Positions 52,713-62,679 are shown, counted from the stretch's first letter. The stretch: 64,000 bases of DNA from Parahoeflea alexandrii (GCF_024105735.1 NZ_JAAAML010000003.1:186001-250000), one strand, 5' to 3'. Notes: a model not told the origin generated them from the letters alone. Program-made: numbers and translations.

Positions 52713-53876
52713 ATGTCAAAGCCGGAATTTGCGGCGACCCGCTACTATGCCGTGGCATTCTGGGCGCCGGCGGTCACCGTCACCTATTTGCCGATCTGGC
52801 TTAACGAACGCGGCATTACCGATGCACAGATCGGGCTGATCAACACCCTTCCGATGCTTGGAATGCTGCTGTTCAGCGTCTTCGTCGGACGCCTTGCCGA
52901 CCGGGCCGCCGATTGGAAGCAGGCCATCACGATCGGCACCGGCCTGGCCGCGGCCTGCTCTCTGCTGCTCGGCTTTGCCGAAGGCTTCTGGATGATCCTG
53001 CTCATCTGGACACTTGCCACGCTTCCCGCTGGCCTGGTCAGTCCGGTGGCCGATGCCGCGACCATGCGGCTGTCACTGCGTCTTGGCTTCTCCTTTGGCG
53101 TGACCAGGGCCTGGGGCACGGTCGGCTTTCTTGCGATGTGCTACGCCACCGGTTTCCTCGTGCTCTGGTTCGGGCCCGAGACCTTTGTCTGGCTTTTGGC
53201 ATTCGCCTGCTTTGCGCGTTTCCTCGCCGCGATCGGCTTGCCGCGCCTGCGCGATGCCGAACAGCCGCGCACCCGGTCCGAGGGTGCCTTCCTGTCGCGC
53301 GATGTCATTGCCGCATTCCGGCCCTGGGTGCTGCTGCCGGTGATCGCCGGCGCCATCCTGTTTGCCAACCACATGGTCATGAATGCCTTTTCGTCGCTGG
53401 TCTGGAAACAGCAGGGCCTGAATGAATCCACCATTGGACTTCTCATTGCGCTCGGAGCGGCAGCGGAAGCCGCCACCATGTTTGCCTGGAAGCGGATCAA
53501 TTTTCGCTTTCCGGCCCGCATCCTCATCTTGATCGCCGGCGCGGTCTCGGTCCTCAGGTGGACCGGCATGAGCATGTCCCCGCCGCTGTGGCTGATCGTG
53601 CTGATGCAGCTCGGCCAGGCGATTACCTTCACATTCTCCTATCTCGGATGCCTCTACTTCATCGCCAAGCGCACCGGCGAAGACATCTCGGCCGAGGCTC
53701 AAAGTCTCTTCGGCGTCATGATGCAGGGGTTTTCGATTCTGGTCGTCGCCAGTTTCGGTGTCGCTTTCGGCCTGATCGGCGTCAACGCCTTCTGGATTTG
53801 CGTCGCGCTTTCGGCGGTTGCCATGGCGATGGTTCAGGTGTCGCTGAAAATGCGCGGGCCCGATCCGTCTGATTGA
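52713..53876 (+). CDS. MFS transporter (MFS_1-like/nucleoside-symporter-like)
   Basis: The 387-residue protein has about twelve hydrophobic segments in two halves. RYYAVAFWAPAVTVTYLPIWL and FVGRLADRAADWKQAI mark helix 1 and the conserved loop 2-3; RAWGTVGFLAM is typical of the MFS_1-like group that includes PPP1R-independent nucleoside/LacY-type symporters. The start is the ATG at 52713 with GAAGG upstream; an earlier in-frame codon at 52638 lies beyond the hairpin repeat. The substrate is unknown. Confidence 0.83.
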   Translation: MSKPEFAATRYYAVAFWAPAVTVTYLPIWLNERGITDAQIGLINTLPMLGMLLFSVFVGRLADRAADWKQAITIGTGLAAACSLLLGFAEGFWMILLIWTLATLPAGLVSPVADAATMRLSLRLGFSFGVTRAWGTVGFLAMCYATGFLVLWFGPETFVWLLAFACFARFLAAIGLPRLRDAEQPRTRSEGAFLSRDVIAAFRPWVLLPVIAGAILFANHMVMNAFSSLVWKQQGLNESTIGLLIALGAAAEAATMFAWKRINFRFPARILILIAGAVSVLRWTGMSMSPPLWLIVLMQLGQAITFTFSYLGCLYFIAKRTGEDISAEAQSLFGVMMQGFSILVVASFGVAFGLIGVNAFWICVALSAVAMAMVQVSLKMRGPDPSD

Positions 53877-53938
53877 GATGGTCGCGCATGGCGCTTCCTG
53901 GTCGCCTTGTCAGGCCATTGCCCAGCAGCTTGGGCGCG

Positions 53939-54826
53939 TCAGCCTCTACTCTTCAGGAGCGTGTTTGCCTGCTCGATGGCCTGACGCACATCCAGCGCCA
54001 CGATGTCGGCGCCCGCGGCCTTGAGCTCTGGCGCCCGGTCACTGAGGGAGGCGCCGCCGAGCAGGATCGACATGGATGGATCCGGGCAGGCTTTGCGGAT
54101 TTTGTTGATGATGGCGCTGATTTCGTCGACGGAGGAACCGACCGCGACGGAGACCCCGATCATCCGGTAGCCGCCCTCACGGGCCATCCCGTAGGCGCGG
54201 TTGCCGGCCTGCAGACTTGGCCCGCCCTCCACCGACCAGCCTTCCTCATGAAAGACCGAGGAAATCACGCTCAGTCCGAGCGTGTGGTCGTTGCTGGGCA
54301 TTCGCATCAGCAGGATTCGTGGGCGCTCCTCGTCGTGAAACGAAGGGCCTTCGACATCGGCAAGGCTGTTCAGCAGCAGCTGCAGTCGCGCGGTTGCGGC
54401 GGTGATGCTTGCGAAACTCTGCTGGTCCTCGCACCACATTCGGCCAAGTTCCTCGGCCACCGGAACGATCAGCGTTTCGCAGATGACCAGAAGCGGTGCG
54501 CGTTCGCTGCGAAGCCGGTCGAGTGCTGCGCGAAAGTGCTTGGGATCCTTTTCCAGCAGCGTGCTGAGAAACTGGCGGAAGTGAACCGTCCCATCCATGA
54601 GTTGGCGTTCAGCCGCCCCGGTGTCGGCGGCGGTTTCATGGTGGTGGAAGTGTTGCCGGATCGCGCCCTCGAGCCTGCTGCGGTCGGCAGTTCCCATCTG
54701 GGATTGCGACCCACTGCCTCGAATGCCCCTTAGCGCACGCGCAGACGATCCCCTCGTTCCCTCGGTCATGTGTATTCTGTCCGGGATGAACGGCTGGTGT
54801 CCACCTCCCTCTTCATTGCCGGACAT
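53939..54826 (-). CDS. B12-binding-domain regulator, AerR/PpaA-like
   Basis: The 295-residue protein has a low-complexity start (about 1-80), a helical four-helix-bundle region (about 95-155, FRAALDRLRSERAPLLVICETLIVP), and a C-terminal cobalamin-binding Rossmann domain (about 165-295) with SNDHTLGLSVISSVF in the place of DxHxxG and SILLGGASLSDRAPELKAAGAD. His is kept but the first Asp is replaced by Asn, as expected for the SCHIC-type domain of AerR/PpaA. Those proteins antagonise the photosynthesis repressor PpsR/CrtJ. GGGGAGG fixes the ATG at 54826. The neighbour is dxs and the PpsR-site region is near. Confidence 0.75.
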   Translation of the reverse strand: MSGNEEGGGHQPFIPDRIHMTEGTRGSSARALRGIRGSGSQSQMGTADRSRLEGAIRQHFHHHETAADTGAAERQLMDGTVHFRQFLSTLLEKDPKHFRAALDRLRSERAPLLVICETLIVPVAEELGRMWCEDQQSFASITAATARLQLLLNSLADVEGPSFHDEERPRILLMRMPSNDHTLGLSVISSVFHEEGWSVEGGPSLQAGNRAYGMAREGGYRMIGVSVAVGSSVDEISAIINKIRKACPDPSMSILLGGASLSDRAPELKAAGADIVALDVRQAIEQANTLLKSRG

Positions 54827-55001
54827 TGATCCTCCCCATCACACGGAATTGATCCCGCATGAGGAAAAGGTATGACGGATTTGGCAAAGAAACGAGTGCC
54901 AGATAGGTGATACTGCAATGCGGTTATTGCCGAAACGGATAAAAAGCCCATCCCTCGTGCAAGAATTCCAGTGGAATTTCAGGGCGCAACTCACCCGTCT
55001 A

Positions 55002-56951
55002 TCATATGGCGGCCAGTTGCGCCTTCTTGTTCGGCTGCTTCTGTTGTTTCCTGACCAGGCTTTCCAAGGCCGTGGCCATGAGGTGAGGGGCTGTCAGACC
55101 CGACCGGTCATACATCGTCTGAGGAGCCGCGTGCTGCTCGAACCGGTCGGGCAGGCACAGGCTGCGAATGGCGAAGGAGCCGTCAAGCTGACCGGTTTCC
55201 GTCAGGTGCTGCAGCACACAGGCTCCGAAACCGCCGCTGGCGCCTTCTTCCACCGTGATCAGCAGGTCGTGACGCTTGGCCAGTTGCGCGATCATCGCGG
55301 TATCGAGGGGCTTGGCGAAGCGGGCATCGGCCACGGTGGCAGTCAGCCCATGCGCTTCAAGCATGTCGGCAGCCTCAAGGCATTCGCCGAGCCGGGCGCC
55401 GAAGGACAGGAATGCTATGTCATCGCCCTGCCGGACAATGCGGCCCTTGCCGATCTCGAGCGGTTCGCCCCGTTCGGGCAGCGCCACACCGGTTCCCTCT
55501 CCGCGCGGATATCTGAACGCAATCGGCCCGCTATCATGCGCGGCGGCGGTGGCCACCATGTGGACAAGTTCGGCCTCGTCGGCGGCCGCCATCACCGTGA
55601 AGCCGGGGAGGTTGGACAGATAGGCGATATCGAAGGCCCCGGCATGGGTCGGCCCGTCGGCGCCAACCAGGCCGGCGCGGTCAATGGCAAAGCGGACCGG
55701 CAGCCCCTGCAGGGCGACATCGTGGACGATCTGGTCATAGGCGCGCTGCAGAAAGGTCGAATAGATCGCGCAGAACGGTTTCATTCCCGCCGCCGCCAGC
55801 CCCGCAGCGAAGGTCACGCCGTGCTGTTCGGCAATGCCCACATCGAACATCCGCTCGGGATGGGCCTTTGCAAACACATCGAGGCCCGTTCCCGATGCCA
55901 TCGCCGCGGTGATTGCAACAATGCCCCTGTCGCGGCTGGCTTCATCGGTCAGCGCGTTGGCAAACACCTTGGTGTAGCTCGGAGCACCCGGTTTGGATTT
56001 GGCAAGCGTGCCTGTTTCGGCGTCAAAGCTTCCGACGCCATGATACTTGTCGGCGCTGTTTTCCGCCGGCGCATATCCCGCGCCCTTGCGGGTGATTGCG
56101 TGAATGAGAACCGGGCCATCGGCGATGCCCTTGAGGGTACGAAGAACTGACAGCAGCTGCGGCAGGTCATGTCCGTCGACCGGGCCGACATAGGTAAAGC
56201 CCATGTGTTCGAACAGGCTTGAAGTGCCGGTCAGCGCACCCATGGCCTGGCGCGCCCGTGCGGCCCCGGTCCTGAACGGTTCGGGCAGCATCGAAGCCGC
56301 CTTCTTCATCACGGCGTCCATGCCGATGGCCGGAGCCTGGGCGCAAAGCGCTGACAGGTGTGTGGAAAAGGCACCGACCGAGGGCGAGATCGACATTTCA
56401 TTGTCGTTGAGAATGACAAACATCCGCTTGCCCAGCGCGCCGGCATTGTTCATCGCCTCATAGGCCATGCCCGCCGACATCGCGCCGTCACCGATGACCG
56501 CCACGACGTCGCCCGTGCCAAAACCGAGCGATCGGGCGGCGGTGAAGCCGAGGCCGGCCGAGATCGATGTCGAGGAATGCGCCGCGCCGAACGGGTCGTA
56601 TTCGCTTTCCGACCGCTTGGTGAAGCCGGATAGTCCGCCATCCTGTCGCAGGCCGGCCATGGCCTGGCGCCGGCCGGTCAGGATCTTGTGGGCATAGGCC
56701 TGGTGGCCGACGTCCCAGATCAGCTTGTCGCGGGGGGTGTCGAACACGGCGTGGATCGCGACCGTCAGTTCGATAACGCCGAGAGTGGAACCGAGATGGC
56801 CACCGGTTGCGGCCACTTTCGCGATGGTGTCGCGCCGGAGTTCGTCGGCCAGGCGAACCAGATCTGCATCCTCAAGCCGGCGAATTTCCTCGGGGCCGTT
56901 GATGCCGTCCAGTATCGGTGTCGCGTTCTCCGGTTTCGAAACGATCCCCAT
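55002..56951 (-). CDS. dxs: 1-deoxy-D-xylulose-5-phosphate synthase
   Basis: The 649-residue thiamine diphosphate enzyme condenses pyruvate and glyceraldehyde 3-phosphate at the start of the isoprenoid pathway. It has [19 protein letters not shown], the cofactor motif [37 protein letters not shown], and the transketolase-like [22 protein letters not shown] sits six bases before the ATG at 56951. Being next to bch and crt genes and having PpsR-type boxes upstream suggests a phototrophy-linked copy that feeds pigment synthesis; a housekeeping copy elsewhere is likely. Confidence 0.95.
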   Translation of the reverse strand: MGIVSKPENATPILDGINGPEEIRRLEDADLVRLADELRRDTIAKVAATGGHLGSTLGVIELTVAIHAVFDTPRDKLIWDVGHQAYAHKILTGRRQAMAGLRQDGGLSGFTKRSESEYDPFGAAHSSTSISAGLGFTAARSLGFGTGDVVAVIGDGAMSAGMAYEAMNNAGALGKRMFVILNDNEMSISPSVGAFSTHLSALCAQAPAIGMDAVMKKAASMLPEPFRTGAARARQAMGALTGTSSLFEHMGFTYVGPVDGHDLPQLLSVLRTLKGIADGPVLIHAITRKGAGYAPAENSADKYHGVGSFDAETGTLAKSKPGAPSYTKVFANALTDEASRDRGIVAITAAMASGTGLDVFAKAHPERMFDVGIAEQHGVTFAAGLAAAGMKPFCAIYSTFLQRAYDQIVHDVALQGLPVRFAIDRAGLVGADGPTHAGAFDIAYLSNLPGFTVMAAADEAELVHMVATAAAHDSGPIAFRYPRGEGTGVALPERGEPLEIGKGRIVRQGDDIAFLSFGARLGECLEAADMLEAHGLTATVADARFAKPLDTAMIAQLAKRHDLLITVEEGASGGFGACVLQHLTETGQLDGSFAIRSLCLPDRFEQHAAPQTMYDRSGLTAPHLMATALESLVRKQQKQPNKKAQLAAI

Positions 56952-57043
56952 TGCCTGCCTCCATCTTCGCCGGGTCTCATGCCCGCCAGACACCGCCCTT
57001 CTTTCAGGCCGGTCCTGCGCATACTCTGCTCAATACCGGCAAA

Positions 57044-57086
57044 TGTAAACTATAATTTACACCGCAAATGTAATGTAAAATATACA
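57044..57086. promoter_or_regulatory. Pair of PpsR/CrtJ-type boxes on the dxs side
   Basis: TGTAAACTATAATTTACA (57044-57061) and TGTAATGTAAAATATACA (57069-57086) both fit TGT-N12-ACA, with seven bases between them. PpsR/CrtJ binds such pairs at 7-8 base spacing and represses pigment genes in air. The TATAAT-like core of the first box may overlap the dxs -10 element, although promoter strand is not certain. Confidence 0.78.
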
Positions 57087-57209
57087 GACGGTGCAGGCTC
57101 GAAGAAAATTTGTGAATGAATTCAACACTTCGCTCTCAAGCGGCTGCTGGCGCACCCCAGCGTCACACCAAGGCGGGAGACATTATCCAGATTGCAAATG
57201 GTGCGGGAG

Positions 57210-57251
57210 TGTATATTCTGGTTTACGTTGAAGTGTCCAATTGAATGGACA
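57210..57251. promoter_or_regulatory. Pair of PpsR/CrtJ-type boxes on the bchI side
   Basis: TGTCCAATTGAATGGACA (57234-57251) is a perfect match to TGT-N12-ACA and to the extended TGTC-N10-GACA. Six bases before it, TGTATATTCTGGTTTACG (57210-57227) fits with one mismatch at the last base. They lie 83-124 bases before the bchI ATG. Confidence 0.75.
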
Positions 57252-57333
57252 TTATCGGTTTGAAGTCCGGTCCTCATCCATAGCCTGAGCGCGTGGCCGG
57301 GAGCGGATAGAATGGAATGAGAGGTCACCACCC

Positions 57334-58365
57334 ATGGCAAAGCCTTATCCCTTCAGCGCAATTGTCGGACAGGAAGAGATGAAGGATGCGCTGCTCATGG
57401 CTGCGGTCGAGCCATCTCTGGGCGGTGTTCTGGTGTTCGGTGATCGCGGAACCGGGAAATCCACGGCGGTGCGGGCTCTGGCGGAACTGGTGCCCGAACT
57501 GGCCGGGACCAGAGGCTGCCGCTACAATTGCGATCCGGCTCACCCGGCTGACCCGTGCCCGGTTTGCGCTACGGCGCCGAAATCGGCGCGAATCAAGAGC
57601 AGGGCGCCGATGGTCGATCTTCCGCTCGGTGCCACGGAAGACCGCGTTTGCGGCGCGCTCGATATCGAGAAGGCGCTGGTTTCTGGCGAACGCGCATTCG
57701 AGCCGGGCCTGCTTGCCAAGGCCCATCGCGGCTTTCTCTATGTCGACGAGGTCAATCTTCTCGAGGATCACCTTGTGGACCTGCTGCTCGATGTTGCCGC
57801 TTCCGGCGTCAATGTTGTCGAGCGCGAGGGCCTGAGCGTGCGCCATCCCGCCCGTTTCGTTCTGGTTGGCAGCGGCAATCCCGAAGAGGGCGAATTGCGC
57901 CCGCAATTGCTTGATCGTTTCGGCCTGTCGGTCGACGTCTCTTCCCCGCGTGACATCGCCTCGCGCATCGAGGTGCTCAAGCGCCGCGATGCCTATGAGC
58001 AGGACGCCGAGGCTTTCCACGCAAAATGGGCCAAGGATGAGCAGCGCCTTGCCGCGCGAATTGTCGCTGGACGCAAGGCTGTCGGTTCAGTCGCGCTGTC
58101 CGACCGCTTGATGACCATGATGGCGCATCTGTGCATGCAGTTGGGGGTCGATGGCCTGCGTGGCGAACTGACACTGATGCGCGCGGCCCGCGCCAAGGCG
58201 GCGCTTTCACGGCGGAAGGAAGCCACGCTCGAGGATGTGCTGGCGGTTGCGCCGATGGCCTTGAGGCACCGGCTCCGCCGCGATCCGCTCGACGAAGCCG
58301 GCTCGAAGACCCGGGTCGACCGGGCGATCAGCGAAGTTGCGGGAGAGCCGGTTGGGCATGCCTGA
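57334..58365 (+). CDS. bchI: Magnesium chelatase ATPase subunit BchI
   Basis: The 343-residue AAA+ protein has Walker A GDRGTGKST at 36-44, the inserted RYNCDPAHP-DPCPVC loop, PMVDLPLGATEDRV, Walker B LYVDEVNLL at 135-143, and sensor and arginine-finger regions (GSGNPEEGELRPQLLDRFG). With BchD and BchH it inserts Mg into protoporphyrin IX, the committed step to bacteriochlorophyll. A GAGAGG site precedes the ATG, and PpsR-type boxes lie upstream. It overlaps bchD by eight bases. Confidence 0.97.
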   Translation: MAKPYPFSAIVGQEEMKDALLMAAVEPSLGGVLVFGDRGTGKSTAVRALAELVPELAGTRGCRYNCDPAHPADPCPVCATAPKSARIKSRAPMVDLPLGATEDRVCGALDIEKALVSGERAFEPGLLAKAHRGFLYVDEVNLLEDHLVDLLLDVAASGVNVVEREGLSVRHPARFVLVGSGNPEEGELRPQLLDRFGLSVDVSSPRDIASRIEVLKRRDAYEQDAEAFHAKWAKDEQRLAARIVAGRKAVGSVALSDRLMTMMAHLCMQLGVDGLRGELTLMRAARAKAALSRRKEATLEDVLAVAPMALRHRLRRDPLDEAGSKTRVDRAISEVAGEPVGHA

Positions 58366-60193
58366 AAAGAACGACGGCACACAGATCAACCCGCGCTGGG
58401 CGGATGCGCTTCTGTCGGCCCAGATCCTGGTCGCTGGCGCCGGGCTGATCGGCGGCATCAGGCTGCGTGCGGGCACCGGTCCGGTGCGCGACCGCTGGCT
58501 TGAAGCTGTCCATGCGCTGTTTGATGCCCAGTACGGCCGCGGCCTGCCATGGATCCGGATCCCGGCCTCTTCGGCCACCGGACGGCTGACCGGTGGAATT
58601 GACATTGCCGCCACTCTGGCCGCCGGACGCCCGGTGCATGAAAACGGCATTCTGGCCCGCGCCGACGGTGGTTTCATCATTCTGGGCATGGCCGAACGTC
58701 TGGCCGATGCCAGTGCCGCGATCATCGGGCGCGCGCTTGATGATGGCGTGGCGACCGGATCCTCCGGTCGTGTGCAGCCGGCCCGTTTCTCGCTGATTGC
58801 GCTTGATGAATCCGTCGATGATGAAGAGGATCTGCCTTCGGCGCTCGCCGACCGGCTGACGCTGGATCTGTGCCTTGACGGCCTGTCGATCCATGACGCG
58901 CTCACCGATTCCGACCTCGCCCGCAGGCTGGCGCAGCCGCTGCCATCAGCCGGCGATTGTGCTTCGGCCATGCGTGCGGTTACCGTTCCTGATGAGGTTC
59001 GCGAGGCCGCCGCCGCCGTCAGCATGGCGTTGCCCGGAAGTCCTGTCCGCCGGGCGCTTGATCTCATCCGCGTCGCTCGCATTCTGGCTGTGCTCGAGCA
59101 CGGCACGGATGTGAAGCCGGACCATCTGGCGACCGCGGTCAGGCTGTGCCTGGGCATGAACATGGCCCCGCAGTCCGAACAGCCGCAACCCGCCGAGACA
59201 CCCGAAAGTGCCGAGGGGGACGATCAGTCACCACCACCCTCGGAACCGCCGGCAGGCGAGGATCAGCCGGATACCGAGGTCTCGCAGCCCGACCCGTCGG
59301 AAGAAGACATGCTGGTCGCTGCCGCCCAGGCCTCGCGCGCTGTCCTTGCCGAACTTGACCGGCCCGACCGGTCGATGGCCGCCAAGCTGGCTCGTACAGG
59401 AAAGTCCGGCGGCATCAAGACCGGCAGCCGCAGGGGCCGGCCCGCCGGCATCGTCTCGCGTCCTCCCTACGCGGAGGCCCGGCCCGATGTCGTCTCCACC
59501 TTGCGCGCGGCCATCCCCTGGCAGCGGTTGCGCAATCCGGATTTCGCGCTTCGCGCAGATGGCTCGGCGCCGCCGCTGCGTATCCTCCCAAGCGACTTCC
59601 GCTATATCCGGTTCCGTCACCGCACCGAATCCACCGCCATCTTCGCCGTTGATGCGTCCGGCTCCACCGCCATGGAACGGCTGGCTGAAGCCAAGGGGGC
59701 GATCGAACTGCTGCTTGGCGATTGCTATGTCCGGCGCGATCAGGTCGCGCTGATCAGCTTTCGTGGAGTTTCGGCAGAGACCCTGCTCGAGCCGACCCGG
59801 TCGCTGGTCCGCGCCAAACGCTCGCTGACCGGTCTTCCCGGCGGCGGCCCGACACCGCTGGCAGGCGCGATCCGGCGGTCGCTCGAAATCGCCGGAATGG
59901 TCCAGCGCCGCGGCCAGTCGCCGTTGATCGTCTACCTGACGGACGGCAGCGGCAACATCGCGCTCGATGGCAAGGCCGATCGGGTCCGCGCCGGCGAGGA
60001 CGCGCAGATGCTGGCGCGGCACGGGGCGGCACTGGGCTACCGCTCGATCCTGATCGACATTTCGCGCCGGCCGCGCGAATCAACACGCGAACTGGCCCGC
60101 TCCATGCAGGCTCAATACTGTCCGCTTCCCATCGTCTCGGCCAGCGCCGTCAATGCCATTGTCAGCGCCGAGCTGTCGAAAGGCGCCGGGTAA
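58358..60193 (+). CDS. bchD: Magnesium chelatase subunit BchD
   Basis: The 611-residue protein has an N-terminal AAA-like domain lacking an intact Walker A, a Pro/Glu/Asp-rich linker (about 272-320), and a C-terminal integrin-I domain whose MIDAS motif DASGSTA starts at Asp432, followed by GGGPTPLAGAI and YLTDGSGNIA. BchD is the scaffold between BchI and BchH. GGGAGAG precedes the ATG at 58358, which lies inside the bchI 3' end; an upstream in-frame start at 58337 is less likely. Its stop overlaps the bchO start (TAATG). Confidence 0.95.
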   Translation: MPEKNDGTQINPRWADALLSAQILVAGAGLIGGIRLRAGTGPVRDRWLEAVHALFDAQYGRGLPWIRIPASSATGRLTGGIDIAATLAAGRPVHENGILARADGGFIILGMAERLADASAAIIGRALDDGVATGSSGRVQPARFSLIALDESVDDEEDLPSALADRLTLDLCLDGLSIHDALTDSDLARRLAQPLPSAGDCASAMRAVTVPDEVREAAAAVSMALPGSPVRRALDLIRVARILAVLEHGTDVKPDHLATAVRLCLGMNMAPQSEQPQPAETPESAEGDDQSPPPSEPPAGEDQPDTEVSQPDPSEEDMLVAAAQASRAVLAELDRPDRSMAAKLARTGKSGGIKTGSRRGRPAGIVSRPPYAEARPDVVSTLRAAIPWQRLRNPDFALRADGSAPPLRILPSDFRYIRFRHRTESTAIFAVDASGSTAMERLAEAKGAIELLLGDCYVRRDQVALISFRGVSAETLLEPTRSLVRAKRSLTGLPGGGPTPLAGAIRRSLEIAGMVQRRGQSPLIVYLTDGSGNIALDGKADRVRAGEDAQMLARHGAALGYRSILIDISRRPRESTRELARSMQAQYCPLPIVSASAVNAIVSAELSKGAG

Positions 60194-61092
60194 TGACGCT
60201 CTCCGGCTCCTGTCCCACTCTGGCGGATGCGGGCCGGAACTGGCCGTTTCGTGATGCAAGCCGCATGCTGCGTGTTGGCCGGCTGGACTGGCACGTCCAG
60301 AGCCTCGGCGATCCCGAGGCGCCAGTGGCGCTGCTGGTGCATGGAACAGGTGCTGCCACCCATTCCTTTCGCGGCCTGATCCCGCTTCTTTCCAGGCGTT
60401 ACCGGGTGATTGCCATGGATCTGCCCGGACACGGTTTCACCTCGGGCGCCCGCGCTGAGGATCTGACCCTGCCGGGCATGGCGCGCGCTCTTGCCGGCCT
60501 GCTCCGGGCGCTTCAGGTCGAACCCGCACTCGCCATCGGCCACTCCGCGGGCGTTGCCGTTCTCATCCAGATGGCGCTCGATGGCGCTATCCGCCCCTGC
60601 CGCATCATCGGTCTCAACGCCGCGCTCGAGCCGATCCGCGGCAACGCGCTGCTCTCGCCTCTGGCCAAGCTGCTGTTCGCCAATCCGCTAACCTCGCGGC
60701 TTGTCTCGTTCCAGGCCCGGATCGGCAACATGGCCGACAATCTCATCAAGGCGACCGGCTCCGCGGTCGATAAGACCGGCCGCGATTGCTACCACATGCT
60801 GCTGCGCCAGCCCTCCCATGTCAGCGGCGCGCTCGGAATGATGGCGAACTGGCGGCTGGAGCCGATGCTGGCGCGGTTGGGAGGGTTGAAGACCCCGGTC
60901 ACGCTCATTGCCGCGGCCGATGATCCGATGGTTCCCTCAAGTGTCTCCGACCGCGCCGCACGTCTGATACCGGAGGGGAATTTCATCGCGGTCCCCTGTG
61001 GCGGACATCTGTTGCACGAGGCTGATCCGCAACGCGTCTGCGAGCTGATCGAGGCATCATGCGCCCCGGCCTCCGCCCGGTCGGTGGCTTGA
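60193..61092 (+). CDS. bchO: Alpha/beta hydrolase BchO
   Basis: The 299-residue alpha/beta hydrolase has the oxyanion segment LLVHGTGAATHSF, MDLPGHGFTSG, and the nucleophile elbow GHSAG with Ser118, plus a late GGHLLHEADP. BchO is encoded with magnesium chelatase genes in most purple bacteria; its reaction is unsettled, though a role in magnesium chelation is suspected. The ATG overlaps the bchD stop codon by one base. It lies 54 bases before crtI. Confidence 0.92.
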   Translation: MTLSGSCPTLADAGRNWPFRDASRMLRVGRLDWHVQSLGDPEAPVALLVHGTGAATHSFRGLIPLLSRRYRVIAMDLPGHGFTSGARAEDLTLPGMARALAGLLRALQVEPALAIGHSAGVAVLIQMALDGAIRPCRIIGLNAALEPIRGNALLSPLAKLLFANPLTSRLVSFQARIGNMADNLIKATGSAVDKTGRDCYHMLLRQPSHVSGALGMMANWRLEPMLARLGGLKTPVTLIAAADDPMVPSSVSDRAARLIPEGNFIAVPCGGHLLHEADPQRVCELIEASCAPASARSVA

Positions 61093-61146
61093 GATGCAGG
61101 ATCGACCGACGCGAAATCGAAGCAAGAGCCCCCGGGGAGCGACGCC

Positions 61147-62679
61147 ATGATGACCGTCCACGATCCATCGCTTGCCGGTGGCCAAAGCCACGACGCCAGA
61201 CCCCACGCCATTGTCATCGGGGCAGGGTTCGGCGGCTTGGCTGCAGCCGTCAGGCTGGGCGCGCGCGGCTATCGGGTCACCGTCGTCGAGAAGCTCGACG
61301 AGCCGGGAGGGCGGGCATCGCAGTTCCGCCAGGATGGCTTCACCTTCGATGCCGGTCCGACGATCATCACCGCTCCGTTCGTGTTCGAGGAACTCTGGGC
61401 CCTGTGCGGCCGCAGGCTCTCCGACGATGTCGACCTCAGGCCGCTCGATCCGTTCTACACGGTCCGCTTCGATGACGGTCAGGAGTTCCACGTCAATGGT
61501 GACGACAAGGCGATGGAAGCCGAGATCGCGAAATTTTCACCCGGCGATGTCGCCGGCTACCGGCGCTATCTCGCCGAGAGCGAGCGCTGCTTCCAGGCTG
61601 GCTTCACCGGCATGATCGACAAGACCTATGCGACCCTCGGCGCCATGGCCGGCGCCTTGCCCGACCTGATTTTGCGCCGGGCCGAGCGCTCGGTCTACAA
61701 GCTCGTTTCCAAGTACATCAAGAACGAGAAACTGCGGCAGGGGCTGAGCTTCCATCCGCTGTTCATCGGCGGCAACCCGATGCGGTCTTCGGGCGTATTG
61801 AGCCTGATTTCCTATCTCGAACGGGAATACGGCGTGCACTACGCCATCGGCGGCACACACGCGCTGGTCAAGGGACTGTCAGGGCTGATCAAGGGGCAGG
61901 GCGGCGTGATCCGCACCGGGGTGGAGGTTGCCGAAATCACGGTCGAATCCGGCCGCGCCACGGGCGTCCGGCTCGCTGACGGAGAGCATCTCCCTGCATC
62001 GATTGTTGTCTCGAACGCCGATGCGGGCTGGACCTACACCAAACTGTTGGCAAACCACCCGCGCAAGCGCTGGACCGACGCCAAGGTCGATCGTGCCAAA
62101 TACTCCATGAGCCTGCTTGTCTGGTATTTCGGCACCGACCGCCGTTACGAAGATGTCGGCCATCACACGGTGATGATGGGGCCGCGCTACGGCGGGCTGC
62201 TGCATGATATCTTCGATGCCAAGGTGCTCGCCGATGATTTCAGCCTCTATCTGTACCGTCCGACCGCCACCGATCCATCCGTCGCGCCCGAGGGCTGTGA
62301 TAGCTTCTACGTGCTGTCGCCGGTTCCGAACCTGGATGCGGGAATTGACTGGACCGCCGCCGCCGAACCCTATCGCCGCAAGATCGAGGCCCATCTCGAG
62401 GCGACGCTGCTGCCCGGCCTTGGCCGGCATGTCGTGACGCAGCGCCTGATGACGCCGGTGGATTTTCGCGACCGCCTGCTCTCGGTCAAGGGGGCGGCCT
62501 TCGGCATGGAACCGGTGATCACCCAGCTCGCCTGGTTCCGTCCCCACAACAAGAGCGAGGAAGTCGAAAACCTGTTTCTCGTCGGGGCCGGAACCCATCC
62601 CGGTGCCGGGCTTCCCGGCGTCGTCTCCTCGGCCAAGATACTCGACAAGGTAGTGCCCCATGCCAGCACCGTCGTCTGA
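61147..62679 (+). CDS. crtI: Phytoene desaturase CrtI
   Basis: The 510-residue FAD enzyme has the dinucleotide motif VIGAGFGGLAAAVRLG starting near residue 23, DEPGGRASQFRQDGFTFDAGPTII, YGVHYAIGGTHALVKGL, and the C-terminal GAGTHPGAGLPGVVSSAKI signature. It introduces double bonds into phytoene to give neurosporene or lycopene; the number of steps cannot be told from sequence by eye. GGGGAG precedes the ATG. Its 3' end overlaps crtB by 20 bases. Confidence 0.96.
   Translation: MMTVHDPSLAGGQSHDARPHAIVIGAGFGGLAAAVRLGARGYRVTVVEKLDEPGGRASQFRQDGFTFDAGPTIITAPFVFEELWALCGRRLSDDVDLRPLDPFYTVRFDDGQEFHVNGDDKAMEAEIAKFSPGDVAGYRRYLAESERCFQAGFTGMIDKTYATLGAMAGALPDLILRRAERSVYKLVSKYIKNEKLRQGLSFHPLFIGGNPMRSSGVLSLISYLEREYGVHYAIGGTHALVKGLSGLIKGQGGVIRTGVEVAEITVESGRATGVRLADGEHLPASIVVSNADAGWTYTKLLANHPRKRWTDAKVDRAKYSMSLLVWYFGTDRRYEDVGHHTVMMGPRYGGLLHDIFDAKVLADDFSLYLYRPTATDPSVAPEGCDSFYVLSPVPNLDAGIDWTAAAEPYRRKIEAHLEATLLPGLGRHVVTQRLMTPVDFRDRLLSVKGAAFGMEPVITQLAWFRPHNKSEEVENLFLVGAGTHPGAGLPGVVSSAKILDKVVPHASTVV

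Larger units (their letters stand above)
56952..57333. other. Divergent dxs-bchI control region
   Basis: About 380 bases without a gene. It is more AT-rich than its surroundings and holds four TGT-N12-ACA-like boxes in two pairs (listed separately), one pair 93-135 bases upstream of the dxs ATG and the other 83-124 bases upstream of the bchI ATG. Between them lies a stretch with no recognised element. Confidence 0.75.

Noticed and set aside
57108-57125. Near-FNR motif TTGAATTCATTCAC (minus strand) in the dxs-bchI region
   Set aside because: The second half-site is wrong at the last base of TCAA and the spacing is not supported by other evidence.
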